A stretch of 64,000 nucleotides of DNA from Amoebidium appalachense (taxonomy: Eukaryota; Ichthyosporea): assembly GCA_963693365.1 (NCBI GenBank), contig CAVNZM010000009.1, positions 4,898,001 through 4,962,000 of the forward strand. The letters are read 5' to 3'. Below are positions 35,461 to 48,745 of the stretch, piece by piece. The position numbers were made by a program, and so were the translations under genes. Under the pieces are notes generated by a model that was not told the origin of the DNA, made no database searches, and saw only the letters and a program-made list of their open reading frames with translations. How positions within the stretch are numbered: the stretch's first letter is position 1; each line of letters starts with the position of its first letter.

Positions 35461-37136
35461 ATGGTTCCCTCTACCACCTCCTCCCAGAGCTGCTATTCGA
35501 GATTCTACGCAAACTACCCACTGCCGACCGGCTTTCGTTTTCGCTCGTGTGCCGCTATTTTAACCAACTAGCCCGGTCGCCAGATGCTGGTACAATCACA
35601 ATACATATCCCGGCAGTGGCGCACGTTGGGGTACGGCACGGAGGAGATACGATTTGGCGAGATTTGGAGACGTTCAAGCCGTGGGAACCAGCGGTAGGGA
35701 ATGTAATCATCGATGTTGTAGAGTTCGCTGCTGATGTTATCAACCACTCCCCAACAGAACGGAAGGCGTTATATGGTTGGCTTGGCGCGATACTGTCCCG
35801 CCTGGATCTAGTCTCCATACACGTGAAATTCGACTGGGAAACAGATTTACGTTCAGATTCGCCATCACATGATGACTTTGTGTTCAGCAATGTTGCTACG
35901 ATCCTCGTCCACGCAAACAGTCGGTTTGGGTATGCCAACCTGAGCAGTTTTGAACTTTCACTTTCGGCCCTTGATACGCCAGATCGTGCAGCTGAGTTGA
36001 TTTCGTCGTTTGTGGCAAACCATGCAGACACCCTTCGCTCTTTGGTTGTTAGGCAGGGGTATACATCACTTGATAAAATAGCTAAGCTTCGGGAGCTAAC
36101 ATGCCTTGAATTGTTCGAAATCGACGGCTATGAATCCGACCCATCCTCTGTAGGTGTTCCGGCTCCAACGATTTTGTCGCTCGATAACCACCCGCGCCTA
36201 CACTCGCTTCGTTTAAGCAACATGTCTCCGCTCGATGCTATCCGGTCTTCCTCTGTGTGCAGCCATCTTCAAAGTGTGATATTGTTCAACTGCGGGAACT
36301 TACACGACGTGAGCGGGCTGTCTTTTTGCAGCAACCTGGAAGAACTTGCGCTTAGTGCTCTTGCATGTCCAGGTCTCGGCAATGTAGTTTCCACACTGAC
36401 TTCGATTGTTAAACTCATACTCCACTACATTACGAGTGTCGATTTCACGGTATTTTCTCTCAAACATCCGCATCTACGTACCATTCACATCGAAGCCTGC
36501 GATTTCTTGGTGGAGTTTGGCGGGGACTTTGCAAGTGCACCAAAGTTGGAAAACATTACACTTCAATCGTGCTCTTCCCTCACAAACATTACTGGGCTGC
36601 GGTATATTCCGAGCATCCAAACATTCGACATACTTGACTTACCACTTAGCACATTATTCCCACTCAACCACCCACACTTGCGCTCAATCTCCATCACTGA
36701 CTGTGAATCACTCACCACTCTATGGGACGAGGGGGACGAAGTGTACGCACCGGCACTATCAAAGCTCAGTATTCGTGGATGTGAGCAGCTCGTTAGGTGC
36801 TTCGGTCTTGAAAGTTTTGGGCACGAGTCCATACATGCACCTTCACTATCCATCGTTGAATTGGTCTCGTGTGATTCGCTTTCGGACATTTCCGCGCTCG
36901 CTGGCATATCGTCAATCCAAACACTGACGCTCTATCACCTTCCCGAACTGCGCAATATCGAGTGTTTTCGAAACCACCCGAATTTGAGAGATGTAAACAT
37001 TGATGGGCTCGACCATTTCGACCTTACGGTGCTCGCAACGTGTCCAAACATAACACTCGAGTCTCTCCATGGTGCCTTTTATTCGGAGAGAATGAGTGAG
37101 TTAGAACAAGCAATACGAGTGAGGGACCAACACTGA
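35461..37136 (+). CDS. F-box protein with C-terminal leucine-rich repeats (5' exon missing)
   Basis: Family role: substrate adaptor of an SCF ubiquitin ligase, with the F-box binding Skp1 and the repeats recruiting the target. The exon begins after CACCTCACAG with a phase that needs one base from an upstream exon; a stop lies just upstream in frame. The first residues form an F-box: LPELLFEILRKLPTADRLSF then SLVCRYFNQLARSP. Residues about 100-557 are irregular leucine-rich repeats, with units such as HPHLRTIHIEACDFL, APKLENITLQSCSSL, HPHLRSISITDCESL and APALSKLSIRGCEQL, the ...C..L ends typical of the cysteine-containing LRR subclass. 557 codons, then TGA at 37134. No in-frame ATG stands before the F-box, so translation starts in an unseen exon. 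The target is unknown. Confidence 0.85.
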
Positions 37137-37404
37137 ATCCGGTAGTTATGGCCCTCCCCCCCTCCCCCCCCCCCCCCCCCCCCCCCCCCCACCACCACCA
37201 CCACCACCACCACCGTGCACCACAACAACCACCGCTCGCCCTACCCCGTCCCTCCTCTGAGACTCCTCCCCGAAAGCACAAATACACAATGAAGTACTTC
37301 ATAACACGCACACTCATTCACGTGCAAGAATCCACTCACACGCAGACATAAAGCAACACACGCACGCTCGCATATACACACACAGACACACACACACACA
37401 CACG

Positions 37405-37438
<34 letters not shown>

Positions 37439-37486
37439 CGCGCGCGCAGAGAGAGACTGTGTGTGAGAGAAAGGGGGGGGGGGAGG

Positions 37487-37539
<53 letters not shown>

Positions 37540-37953
37540 TGTGTGTGTGTGTGAAAAAAATTTATCAGAAGGGGGGGGGGGGGGGGGGAGACACCCACAC
37601 AAGTTGGAGGGGGGGGGGGGGGGTTGGCGGCTGGAGGGTCTGGGGGGTGGGGGAAGGGGGGAGGCGGAAGCCAGTGGAAGATGCCACTAATTGATTGAAT
37701 GTTGTGTGGGTCGTTCCCATAATGGGAAACCCTGCATTTCTGAAACGATCTATTTCAGCTCCATGCAACTTACTGGCCTTGATCGTTGTTCCCTGTGGAA
37801 GAACATGCATCAGTTTTATTGTCACGGAATGCACAAATGAAGTAACAAAAAGCGGGCTAGAGCTGCCATTAGGGCTTATAGCTTGGTGTTGTTTTGGGTT
37901 TGATGCGGAAAGAAAAGGTGGGTGTCAGTAAGGCCCCCTTTTGAAAGAGGGGT

Positions 37954-38051
<98 letters not shown>

Positions 38052-38150
38052 GCACGTGCGCGAGCGTGCACGTGTGTGTGTGTTTTTTTGGTTGTTTTAA
38101 TTTTTTATTATTATTAGATATTTTTTTTGGGGGGGGGGGGGGGGGAGGGG

Positions 38151-38182
<32 letters not shown>

Positions 38183-38325
38183 AGGGGGAGTTACACTACC
38201 GAGTAAGGGGGTATAGCAAACTGGGGGGGGTGGAGGAGGGCAAGGGAGAGCTCGAGACAGTTCAGTTAGTTAAGGGCCTTTGTTTACCCCCCCCCCTTTC
38301 CCCAAACAAAAAAAAAAAGGGGGAA

Positions 38326-38358
<33 letters not shown>

Positions 38359-38364
38359 TGGCAG
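37137..38364. other. Repeat-rich region with a weak minus-strand exon candidate
   Basis: C-run 37171-37190, (CA)n 37376-37435, (GA)n 37491-37537, G-runs 37570-37588, (GT)n 37951-38038 and G-runs 38127-38182. Around 37695-37835 the minus strand has TTCTTCCACAG followed by a frame reading GTTIKASKLHGAEIDRF and AGFPIMGTTHTTFNQLV; a donor GTAAGT also occurs inside it, so its structure is ambiguous and the family is unknown. Confidence 0.35.
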
Positions 38365-38634
38365 GGTGTACCAGCAACTTCAAAGCATTTGCTCACACTG
38401 GTGGGCCATCACAGCTCGGTGTCACCCATACGGCCTGGGATAGACACGGTGCAGGCCCCAGATTCTGATTACGATCATAAGGGATGGCAAAGCCTTAGGG
38501 CTGCAATGCAGACAATTGGCATGTGTTGTGTGGCCCAGGCATGGTTGGGTTTTGTTGATCGGTTGGTAGCGCGCGCGGGTGCTCTGGCCATTATTGTTGT
38601 TCTCCTATGTTTCTTCCTCTCTGGTTATGTATAG
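38365..38634 (+). CDS. Possible C-terminal exon encoding a tail-anchored membrane protein
   Basis: Begins after ATGGCAG in phase 0 and runs 89 codons to TAG. The sequence contains DSDYDHKGWQSLRAAMQ, then an amphipathic part and a hydrophobic terminal helix (ALAIIVVLLCFFLSGYV) ending at the stop, the layout of a single-pass C-terminal anchor. The acceptor is weak because a long G-run (38329-38356) lies in place of a pyrimidine tract. The family is not recognised, and no partner exon was identified. Confidence 0.35.
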   Translation, partial: GVPATSKHLLTLVGHHSSVSPIRPGIDTVQAPDSDYDHKGWQSLRAAMQTIGMCCVAQAWLGFVDRLVARAGALAIIVVLLCFFLSGYV

Positions 38635-39022
38635 AGTTTCATCGCTAAAATGTCTTATCACATTGTATAATATTCAGTTGTTACATTGGGCTTCTATGAC
38701 CTCTATTTATACTGCAACTAACTACAGAGGGTTGATTTTTCTTCATTCTAATATTCGAGTATCATCATGCTGCTTAGTTTCTCGTTTTAGGGTTTTTCTT
38801 TACTGAGCTTATCCTTATACGGTCATCTGGGTGAATTAGTGTTGCATGGGAAACACAATGATTGGCTTGCTTAGGTGTTAGCTCTGGGGGTGATGTATGA
38901 TGTAATATGCTTCTGTTTCGAGTGCAATCTGTTTAAGCGCAAAACCCGATAGGAAGTAAAAGCCGTGGTGCCAAGTCTTATGTATAGTCGAAGTGTTGTT
39001 GTTGTATGTTTTTTTGTTTTTT

Positions 39023-39082
<60 letters not shown>

Positions 39083-39536
39083 TCATCATAAGGGCAAACG
39101 TGTGTTTTGTTTATGCTTATTTTGCAATGTGCTCACGTTAAACTAGTTCTTATTCGGCTGGTTGACAATATCCCGGTTGATGTGAGCACCTTGGAGTTCG
39201 TGATTTTTGACGGTGTGTGATAGAAATATTGATGTAATTCGTGGTATATACCGATGGTACTACCACCGGTCTACAAATACGGCCGGTCTATATTAAGATA
39301 TGACCTCTAGTACTCGCCTTTTAATGTGCACACGGATCATCCCCCCCCCCCCCCCCCCCCCCCCTCTCTGGGCCAATTTCCATGCATGCGCATATGGAGG
39401 GAATTATGACTAATAGACTAAAAAGTTATATTTGTGTGTGTGCATCACGGTGCACATGTGCGTAATTGTGTCGGGGTGGCATGAGTACAAGAGCGAGGGT
39501 TTCGAAAGGTTGCTTTATCCCTCCCTCCCCTCCCCC

Positions 39537-39567
<31 letters not shown>

Positions 39568-39736
39568 ACCTCCCCCCCCCCCCCCCACCCACCCCCATAC
39601 CCGAGGCTTCATATTATGCATGCATGCGCCGAGGAGTTATATCTGAGCCTCATAGTGCGCTGGATGCACATGTGCGTGTTTGCCTTGAGGCGGCAAAGTC
39701 AAGAGGAAGAAGTTGAATTTGCAGAGACGAACGCTT

Positions 39737-39771
<35 letters not shown>

Positions 39772-40319
39772 GGCTCTTGATTATCCTTGTTTCGTTAGTT
39801 TCTTCCTTTTTGGTCGTTTTGTGTTTCTTTTGTTTTCTCCTTTTCTTTTCTTTTTTCTTTTCTTTCTTTCTTTCTTTTTTGTGTGTGTGTGTGTGGGAGC
39901 GAGGGAGGGGGAAGGAGGGGGGGAGGGGGGTGGGGGGGTGGGGGGATGGTCACTTACTCGGTGGGGTCGTGACTCTTTCTCCGCCCCGCTCCTCCCGAGC
40001 TCCAATATTCCCCCCCCCCCCCCCCCCCCCCCCCTGTGGCGCACACACAATGCTTTATAAGAATTCCCAACTGATGAAGAAAGTTTATAAATGTAACTAT
40101 AGAACGGAAGTGTGTCAATTTTGCTTGGTTTATTGATGTGAAAAAAATGCGCATGTCATAAGGTTTAACAGAGGCGGGTTGATACTTGATTGACTCTTTT
40201 TTTAACTGGTATCTTATGAATCGTATTATCAAAAGGCCTCTGCAATAAATTGATCTAGAAGTTGGGACAGAGAGTCCGGTTTGTACGGCTTGGTGTACTG
40301 TATTCCAGCCTCCCCCCGC

Positions 40320-40350
<31 letters not shown>

Positions 40351-40854
40351 AAAAAAGAAAAAAAAAACAAAAAAAAACCCACCCCCTCCCCGCCCCCCTT
40401 CGGATCTCGTCCCCCCCCCCCCCCCCCCCCCCCCCACCGCCCCTCCCCCCTGCCTCCCCTCCCCCCCCCCTTCCCCCCCCCCCGTCCCCCCCTCTTCCTC
40501 AGTCCCCACACCACCAACATACATTAGTCATCGCCACCACCAGCTAATTCCTCACCCACACATCTATATCCATGCACAATACGAACTTATATCTACACAC
40601 ACCACAGCCCCACCCGGCACAATCGCACATGCACAAATCAATTCTTTAATCAAACAAACAATTGTACGAGTATACACATACACAGCCAACAGGCAAAATC
40701 GGTCCGGCTCCTCTTGTGAACAACCCCAACTTCCTTTGCCCCCCCCTCCCTCCCCCCCCCCCCCCCCCCCCCCTCCCCCCGTTTCGTGCAAGTGAGTATG
40801 TCTGTGTATACATGGGCGGGGAGGACGGGGGGGGGGGGGGGGGGGGGGAGGGGG
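38635..40854. other. Unique AT-rich stretch followed by homopolymers
   Basis: 38640-39010 and 39090-39330 are AT-rich and non-repetitive with no ORF I support. T-run/G-run junction at 39009-39082, C-runs at 39342-39364, 39533-39552, 39740-39768, 40010-40034, 40410-40435 and 40752-40772, and a C-run/A-run junction at 40325-40355. No gene is seen. Confidence 0.5.
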
Positions 40855-40931
40855 GGGGGCGAGGCAGTAGTAAAAATAGCCCCAAAACCACCTGCCCATC
40901 CTTCTCCCTCCCCCCTCCCCCTTCCCCCCCT

Positions 40932-40963
<32 letters not shown>

Positions 40964-41850
40964 CCTCCCATCCCCTGTCGCTAACCGTTACGGTAGTAAG
41001 GATTGTGTCAGGCACTTGTGTGCCCCCCCCCCCCCCCCCCCCCTTCCACCCCCTCCCCACTTCCGCCCTCCCTGCCCCCCCCCCCCCCCCTTCCCCCCCC
41101 GCCTTCTTCTCCCCTCCCCCCCCTCCCCCCCCCCCCCCCAAAAAAAAAAAAAAAAAAAAAATCAAAAAAAGAACACAGTAACAACCTCTTCTTCCTTGTG
41201 CAATGGAGTGTGCAAGATGGAGACCGTGAGAAAAAATGGGAACGACAGGATCCTCAGTGAGAGAAGGGGTGTGTGTTTGCGCATGTGTGCGTGCGATGCA
41301 TGAAGGTGCAAGCTCATTCGACAGCATATGTGCGACTTGCAGGCAGGGCATACAAAACTTGCGTGCCACATATTACTGTTGCGTACCACCAACACTGTCA
41401 ACCTGTCCGTGTGCACTATGTGCATGCATCTGTATGTTTATGTTTGCTCTTGTGCTTGTGGGTGTGCGTGTGTGGTGTGCGGTTGTGCGCTTGTACATGT
41501 GTGTGTGTGCGTTCGTGCGTGTGCTCGTAGGTGCGCAAAGGCGTGTGTCTGACCTGCATACGTGTGTGTGTGCGTGTTCGTGTGTGTGCACACGTGTGTG
41601 TGTTTGTGTGTGTGTGTGTGTGTCACGGTTCGTGCGTGCGTGCGTGTGTTCGTGTGTGTGTGTGTGGATTTTGCTGTAGCGATATCTGCATGCTATGTCA
41701 TTAGGGCAAATATAAACCCAGACGTTTCATTGGGTCAGACTTTATTGCTGATTCCGCATCGAATTACTATCAATAATATAACATCACCGAGTTACATACT
41801 GCAGTTGGGAAAGAAAACCATACGTTACTTTTTTTACACTGCTCAGCCCC

Positions 41851-41882
<32 letters not shown>

Positions 41883-42789
41883 AAAAAAAGGATAAGATAA
41901 AAAAATAAATAATAACTGAAATAAAAAGCACCTATCCCATTCCGAAAAGTCCTACACATACTGCCAAATGCGCCACACATTTGGGAAGTCTTGCTCGGGC
42001 TAGGATGGCAGAGGGCAGCCCGGACTCATGATGGCATCTATTGGTGACTAGGAGAGGTAACTTCGTGCGAATTAAAGGAAAGATGGATTAAGCTCCAACT
42101 TTACCGTAGACCTACCGTAGATTATTCACGGGTTTTGCTCCGTACGTGTGTATCCCATAACGCACACGTGCACAAACTTGCATAAGAGATAAGAACGTGT
42201 GTCTGCCTGTGTGCTTTTGCACGTTTTCTGAATATGCCCCCTTTCATTGAAGTAACCGTTTAAAATCGTTAAACTGTTGGCCAGCATATCTAACCCATAG
42301 GTATATCCAACGAATATCCCATTATCTCATTAACCTTCCACCACAAGAATTTCAGGTCTCTCTGTTTGGTTGTATCGGTTAGGAGGACAAATCTCTCTTT
42401 CTGCTGGGTGTTGGGTTTCCCTCCACCTCACCTCAGCTCTCCCACATTCCCGTGTCCCCCCCGCTCCCCCCCTCTCCCCCCCCCCACACACACTCGCATA
42501 CGCGCACACACACATGGGCACGCTCCAGGACCCTGCCCCCTCCTACACCCCCCTTCCCCCCCCCCCCCCCCCCCTACTCGGCCACTCCCCCTCCCCTTTC
42601 CCAAACACACACACCCACACACAGACACCTCCCTTTTCACCTACATAGTGTGCCACTGTGGAATGCTTGCCCGCCCTGTGCATTGGTCTGACTCTGGGCG
42701 TGTAGTGCAACTTACGATGTGTGCCTACGACGTGTTCCATCCAACTCCCACACTGTGTGCCATATTGTAAACGTCTGTTTTAGAGCCGT

Positions 42790-42831
<42 letters not shown>

Positions 42832-42844
42832 CGTACGTGTGTGT

Positions 42845-42937
<93 letters not shown>

Positions 42938-42986
42938 AGAGCTGTGTGTGTGTCCCAGAATAAGTGTTTGGAGGTTGTGGGGGTGA

Positions 42987-43082
<96 letters not shown>

Positions 43083-44110
43083 TGTGTATGTGTGTGTGCG
43101 GGCGTGTGCGTGAGGGTGCCCGTGCGCGCGCCCGCGCTCGTAGGTGCACAGTTGTATCGTTGAACCATGAAGAGTGTGCGTGTACGTGTGCATCTTTTTG
43201 TGTAGTGTGCAGGAGAGGTTTAGGCGAAGGGCAAGAAGAAACGGGGGGGGGGGGGGGGGGGGGGAGGGGGAGGGGGGACTAAGTGAGAGTGACTCAGAAA
43301 CAAAACAGGCATGTGAACGCGGGGGAAAGCGGGGGGAAGGGAGGGGGAAAGAGGGAGAGAGAGAGTTTGTGTGTGTTTGTGCGTGGCTGTGTTGCGCGCT
43401 GTGTGGGTTACATAGCGTAAAGGAGACCGAATAACGGGAGAGTGAAGGAGGAGGGGGCAGGCCTGGCCGGGAGGCACAAACCCGTCATCTGCGATGTGGC
43501 GCCTATCTGCATCCCCCTGGCGCCTGGTGTCACTCTGCAGGGCCGCTTCACGTGCACACAGAAACGCCCTCAAGCAGCGGCATTTTCGGCGCCTAGCTAG
43601 CGTCTCCGAGGAGGTCCCACTGAATCACAGAAAGGCACAGAGGTGATGTGATCCTGAGCCTGCGAGAGAGCCTACGTGCAATGAAAACGAAGAGTGTAGG
43701 CCCACGGTGGGATAAAATGACTAAATGAAACAGAGAACCACCTGCGTGCGAACGTTTGAGTGCTTGACCATGGGGTCATCTTGAACACAAAATGGCCGTC
43801 ACCAGCTTGGTGGCTCTAACATAGGTTCAAATTATGAGAACTCGCGCTCAATTGCAGCTGAGCTCTTTCGCTGTCGAGCGCGCACTATCAAGCGCACACT
43901 GTGCACACGGCGCACACGGCGGCGCAGCTAAAACTCTCCTTCCGAAACGACTCGGTCATGTGCACGCGCCAGCTCGTACCCTCGCCACTGCCAGAGTAGA
44001 CTTCAGCGCACCAGAAATATTTCCCGCCAAATTTGTGATTTGCGTAAAACGGGTCCGGATGACCTCATTAGTTAAACTGGATTCGTTCACAACGCACCAC
44101 ATTATAGCCA
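40855..44110. repeat. Segmental duplication, copy B (first part)
   Basis: Collinear counterpart of 27297-30065 in the same orientation, with scattered substitutions and indels. It contains (GT)n at 42791-42934 and 42990-43080 and C-runs near 41020-41042, 41080-41090 and 41852-41880. No conserved reading frame was found. The unique parts (for example 41940-42420 and 43430-44060) hold no recognisable gene. Confidence 0.85.
44020..44031. promoter_or_regulatory. E2F-like site TTTCCCGCCAAA, copy B
   Basis: Identical 12-mer to 29991-30002 although the flanks differ, so it could be under constraint. It could also simply be unmutated duplicate sequence. Confidence 0.3.
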
Positions 44111-44129
44111 TATAAAGAAAGTGTGCACA

Positions 44130-44760
44130 ATTGCAAAGCACCATATTGTATCCATATAAGGGAAGTGTGCAAAAAAAAAAAAAAAGACAGCTGCCGCTGC
44201 CGGCCTTGTCACTTAGGAAAGTTCCGAATAACTGCGGTATTGTTGCCTCTCTCCTCGAGCGGCTCTTGCCCCATTTTTCGTGTTGTGAAGTTAACAGAGA
44301 ACAGTAGGATTCACTTGCTTGAAAGTGGCGTTATAACTTCAACTTATCATTAACGCTTCTATATCATTTGAAGAGAGCATCTCAATTGTCATGCTTACAC
44401 TGCATTCCCTGCTCTGCGCGCACACAGGAAAAGGTATTCCTTCTTCTAAGCTTCTTCTTTCTTCCTTCCTTTCTTTCTTTGTCCCCTTTTTTGGAGATTT
44501 TAAATGTGATCCAGTAATCTTTGGCAGAATCTTTAGCAGGGCACACCAAACGTGGAACACCGTGCTAGCAGCAGATCCTAACTTATTTTCCAGCAACAAT
44601 CAACAACAAAAAGGGGGGGGGGGGAGGATGAGGTCTCTCGGGCATTTCTAAAGCCTTGATACTTGACCGTGAGAAATGGAGAAAAACTCTTGAATGATGA
44701 CGTAGGCTAGTCGCACTGCTCTGGGAGGAAGGAGAGCGGATTTGCCCATGGTGCTTTGCC
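44130..44760. repeat. Segmental duplication, copy B (second part)
   Basis: Counterpart of 33850-34330, here directly continuous with the first part of copy B. It shares GGGCACACCAAACGTGGAAC and CAGCAACAATCAACA. No gene is seen. Confidence 0.8.
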
Positions 44761-44820
44761 TTACACACTATGGTTTTGAAGTATGAGACAAATATAGATT
44801 AAGTATGAGTATTTTCTTTA

Positions 44821-45000
44821 TTTTATCACGTTTTGTTCCCGGAGGGCCTGAAAAGGCCCTCTAGGGAAACTACCGTCTACCACACAGCACCGACAGTACA
44901 CTAGTTAAGGTGCTATCTATGAGTTCAGCTAAGCTAAACCATCCTTCACAACCTACCTATAAGTACACACTTTGCCCAGGGCTACTACCCCAGCCACGCC
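44821..45000. repeat. Dispersed repeat with stem-loop, copy 1
   Basis: About 170 bp nearly identical to 46425-46597, including TATCACGTTTTGTTCCCGGA, the hairpin GAGGGCCT-GAAA-AGGCCCTC (44842-44861), ACCGTCTACCACACAGCACC and TTTGCCCAGGGCTACTACC. The hairpin loop is inverted relative to the other copy. A diverged relative with GGTGCTA and TTCAGCTA words may exist near 53205-53280. Confidence 0.85.
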
Positions 45001-45449
45001 GGCAGGAGGCTCCAGTCCTCCCCTCCATTCAAAACCTAGCAATAAACGTTAACCGAGGGCTCTCATTGGTCGATCTACAGTATTGGGAAGTCCTAAGTGT
45101 TGTGTATAGTATTTACGGTGGGTATGGGTGGATTATGGGGTGTGGTGGTGGTGGTGGTGAGGGGTTGCTGCCTAACATTATGTGTTGTTGTGCGTATGTT
45201 GTGGCGATGTTTTTGTAAACTAAAAGGTGGGTTTTACAGGGCACAGTGGGTCTGTGTGTGTTCCGGCAGCCAGAACAGGCTGGCCGGGTTGGGGGGTGTA
45301 TTTGTGTGTGTCTTGGGTTTTTGGGGAGCCATACTTTTCTTTCTACGGGTGGTGGGTGTATGGTGGTGTTTTTGCATTTTGGGGTGGGTGGGGGGGGAGT
45401 GTTGTCTTCCGTGGGTGCCAAATTTTTGAAAAGAAAAAGGACTGCAACT

Positions 45450-45650
45450 CTACTGTGATTTTTCCTAAGATGGCCCGGGTGGTGGTCTTGGTGGTGCCGG
45501 TGGCTGCAAGTAGTGGGCCCACCGATCGTGGGCAGAATCCCTGTTCGACCCACTTGATGTCTTCAGGGTCTGGTGGGTCACCGTTGCCTCCTATCCAGTT
45601 TATCCATGCATATTGGTAATGCACCGGCAGGTGTACACCACATTGTGCCA
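45450..45650 (-). CDS. Candidate exon of an unidentified minus-strand gene
   Basis: An open minus-strand stretch reading HYQYAWINWIGGNGDPPDPE, then DIKWVEQGFCPRSVGPLL and TTRAILGKIT, with a possible donor GTAGAG after it. The composition is protein-like and free of low-complexity repeats. There is no ATG and no clear acceptor. The family is not recognised. Confidence 0.25.
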
Positions 45651-45689
45651 CATGTACAGGTGTACATTATACGATCAATAACTGTGACA

Positions 45690-46410
<721 letters not shown>

Positions 46411-46424
46411 TTATATTTATTATT

Positions 46425-46597
46425 ATCACGTTTTGTTCCCGGAGGGCCTTTTCAGGCCCTCTAGGGAAACTACCGTCTACCACACAGCACCGACAGTACA
46501 CTAGTTAAGGTGCTATCTATGAGTTCAGCTAAGCTAAACCATCCTTCACAACCTAACTATAAGTACACACTTTGCCCAGGGCTACTACCCCAGCCAC
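46425..46597. repeat. Dispersed repeat with stem-loop, copy 2
   Basis: As copy 1, with hairpin GAGGGCCT-TTTC-AGGCCCTC at 46442-46461. Both ends abut (CA)n (46286-46407 and from about 46597), suggesting insertion into, or expansion next to, a microsatellite. Confidence 0.85.
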
Positions 46598-46604
46598 ACA
46601 CACA

Positions 46605-46670
<66 letters not shown>

Positions 46671-46726
46671 GTACACACACACACACACACGCACAAACAC
46701 ACACAAACATACACACACACACACAC

Positions 46727-46759
<33 letters not shown>

Positions 46760-46764
<5 letters not shown>

Positions 46765-48030
46765 ACACGGGGGATGGAACTATTACTCTGAATATTAATA
46801 CGTGTTACAGTACACTACTCGCACAAATTTAAGTCAACACATGTATGCATAAATCACTCCGATGGATCATCAAGGCGATAATAATAAGGCCTTCTTCTTG
46901 ACAAACACCCAGAGTTGCAATAGGTGGACTTGGAGCGAGGTGGCGGGGGGCCGTGGGGGAGGGGAGGAGCAGGGCGTGACAGCAGGGGGGAACTGTACAT
47001 GTGTCAGATCTCGACCCCGGCAACAAGCCCTGTCCGGAGCCCCTAGCTCCCTCCCCCACCCCTCCCTCTCCCTCCCCCCCCCCCCCCTCCCCCCCTCCCC
47101 CCTCCCCCCCCCCCCCCCCCCACCACCACTAGCCCTAGGCCTTCCTCCCTTCCCTCTGAGCTCACTGTCCCGAGCGAACGGAAATGCACGTGCACGGGCG
47201 TAGACGCGCGCACAGACCTCGATACATGCACATTGCACGCTTGCACGATGTCGTCAATCATGCTTGGATGATCCGTTTGCAAGACTTCCTGTGTATAGAA
47301 AAGTCAATAAATAAACACAGAACGAATTGGCTAGGGAAGGAATATACAAAGAATATAATTACCATTTATGTACAGGCATAGTTCTAACCAGATTTGTACC
47401 TTACATACGGCGCTACGAAGGCGTACAAATTTAGATGTACAAAGATGTTCAAAGATGTCTGTACAATGTCAGTGAGTCACCAGCAAAGATCTAAACAATT
47501 TAAATCCTTCGACTCGATTGGCTTTCACACCAACAAGGCTCGAGCCTCAAACTGTATAATTGGCTCTTTCGAGATCCACGAATAGAAACATTTCCTTCGT
47601 GAGCCTGAATGACAGATAGTCAAAACATTTTTTGATTCGTCAGATGATGACCTAAATGTACTTATGTTCTTTGATTGGTTGTGTGTTTTCCAGATCATGA
47701 GCCAGAACAATTCCTAATTTCCTTCGCGAGGCTGGTCGGCCAATTGAAGATGACGGTGAAGTTCGCTAGTCAAACTGCCAGCACTAGAAAAAAAGAAACA
47801 AAATGATGCATATGGAACCATAAAGACCCAAAAGCGCGTAAAGTAGGCCAAATAATAACCTCATGCAGTTTTGTGTTGTAAAAATTAATCATATTCGGTA
47901 ACACATGTCATACGAAGTCACGTTTCCCAATTCAATTTCTTCAAGGCAAAACAACAAACAAGTGAGCGAGAATTATCATTGGCGAGACATCACTAGCTGC
48001 AAATACCGACGCTTTGTCCAGTCTGGTGAG
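46760..48030. other. Intergenic region upstream of transketolase
   Basis: C-rich 47040-47130, otherwise non-repetitive AT-rich sequence (47200-48030). No ORF above about 65 codons and no recognisable motif. It probably includes distal transketolase promoter. Confidence 0.5.
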
Positions 48031-48083
48031 CCAATCGCAATGCAGAGTCCTCCATTTTGTGATCAGCCCCCAAAGTATATAAA
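48031..48083 (+). promoter_or_regulatory. CCAAT and TATA boxes of transketolase
   Basis: CCAAT at 48031-48035 and TATATAAA at 48076-48083, 45 bases apart, 136 bases before the start codon. A TTTTTCAG at 48193-48200 just upstream of the ATG could be the end of a 5'-leader intron. Confidence 0.6.
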
Positions 48084-48218
48084 CCCTCGACACTCCCAAA
48101 CTTGGTCACAAATTGCATCGGTGTTTGAACTTGGGCTGGTCCGAAGTGTCAACTCCTCTTTTCCCCAAAAAAAAACTCTTGATATTTTTTACTTTTTCAG
48201 TCACCAAGAAACGCGAGA

Positions 48219-48657
48219 ATGACGCCCAACACAGTTACCGGTGTTACTGGCGACGACTTCGAGATGAAGTGCGTCAACACCATTCGGTGCCTCGCTGCCG
48301 ACCTGCCCTCTGCGGCCAACTCTGGCCACCCCGGTAGGTTTCCAAAGATAAAAAGAAAGCAAAAAAAACAACAACTACAAAAAAACGACTATAGTATTTC
48401 ATGATTATACAGCTATTTCACCCATAGCGTGCACAATCTTACTTAGATGCTATCTATGTGACTAGAGCACGCTTGCATGGTACACATACACACATGCTCA
48501 TTTCAGCATGCGCTAGAGCGCAATTATTTTTATTATACATCAAAAGGCATCACATTGTTGTTATATCTACATGGCTTAACTACCCGTGTTTCCGTAATTT
48601 CCTAGGAATTTTTGCTTTGATTTTTGACACATGGGCACACGAACACACGCACGCAGT

Positions 48658-48745
<88 letters not shown>

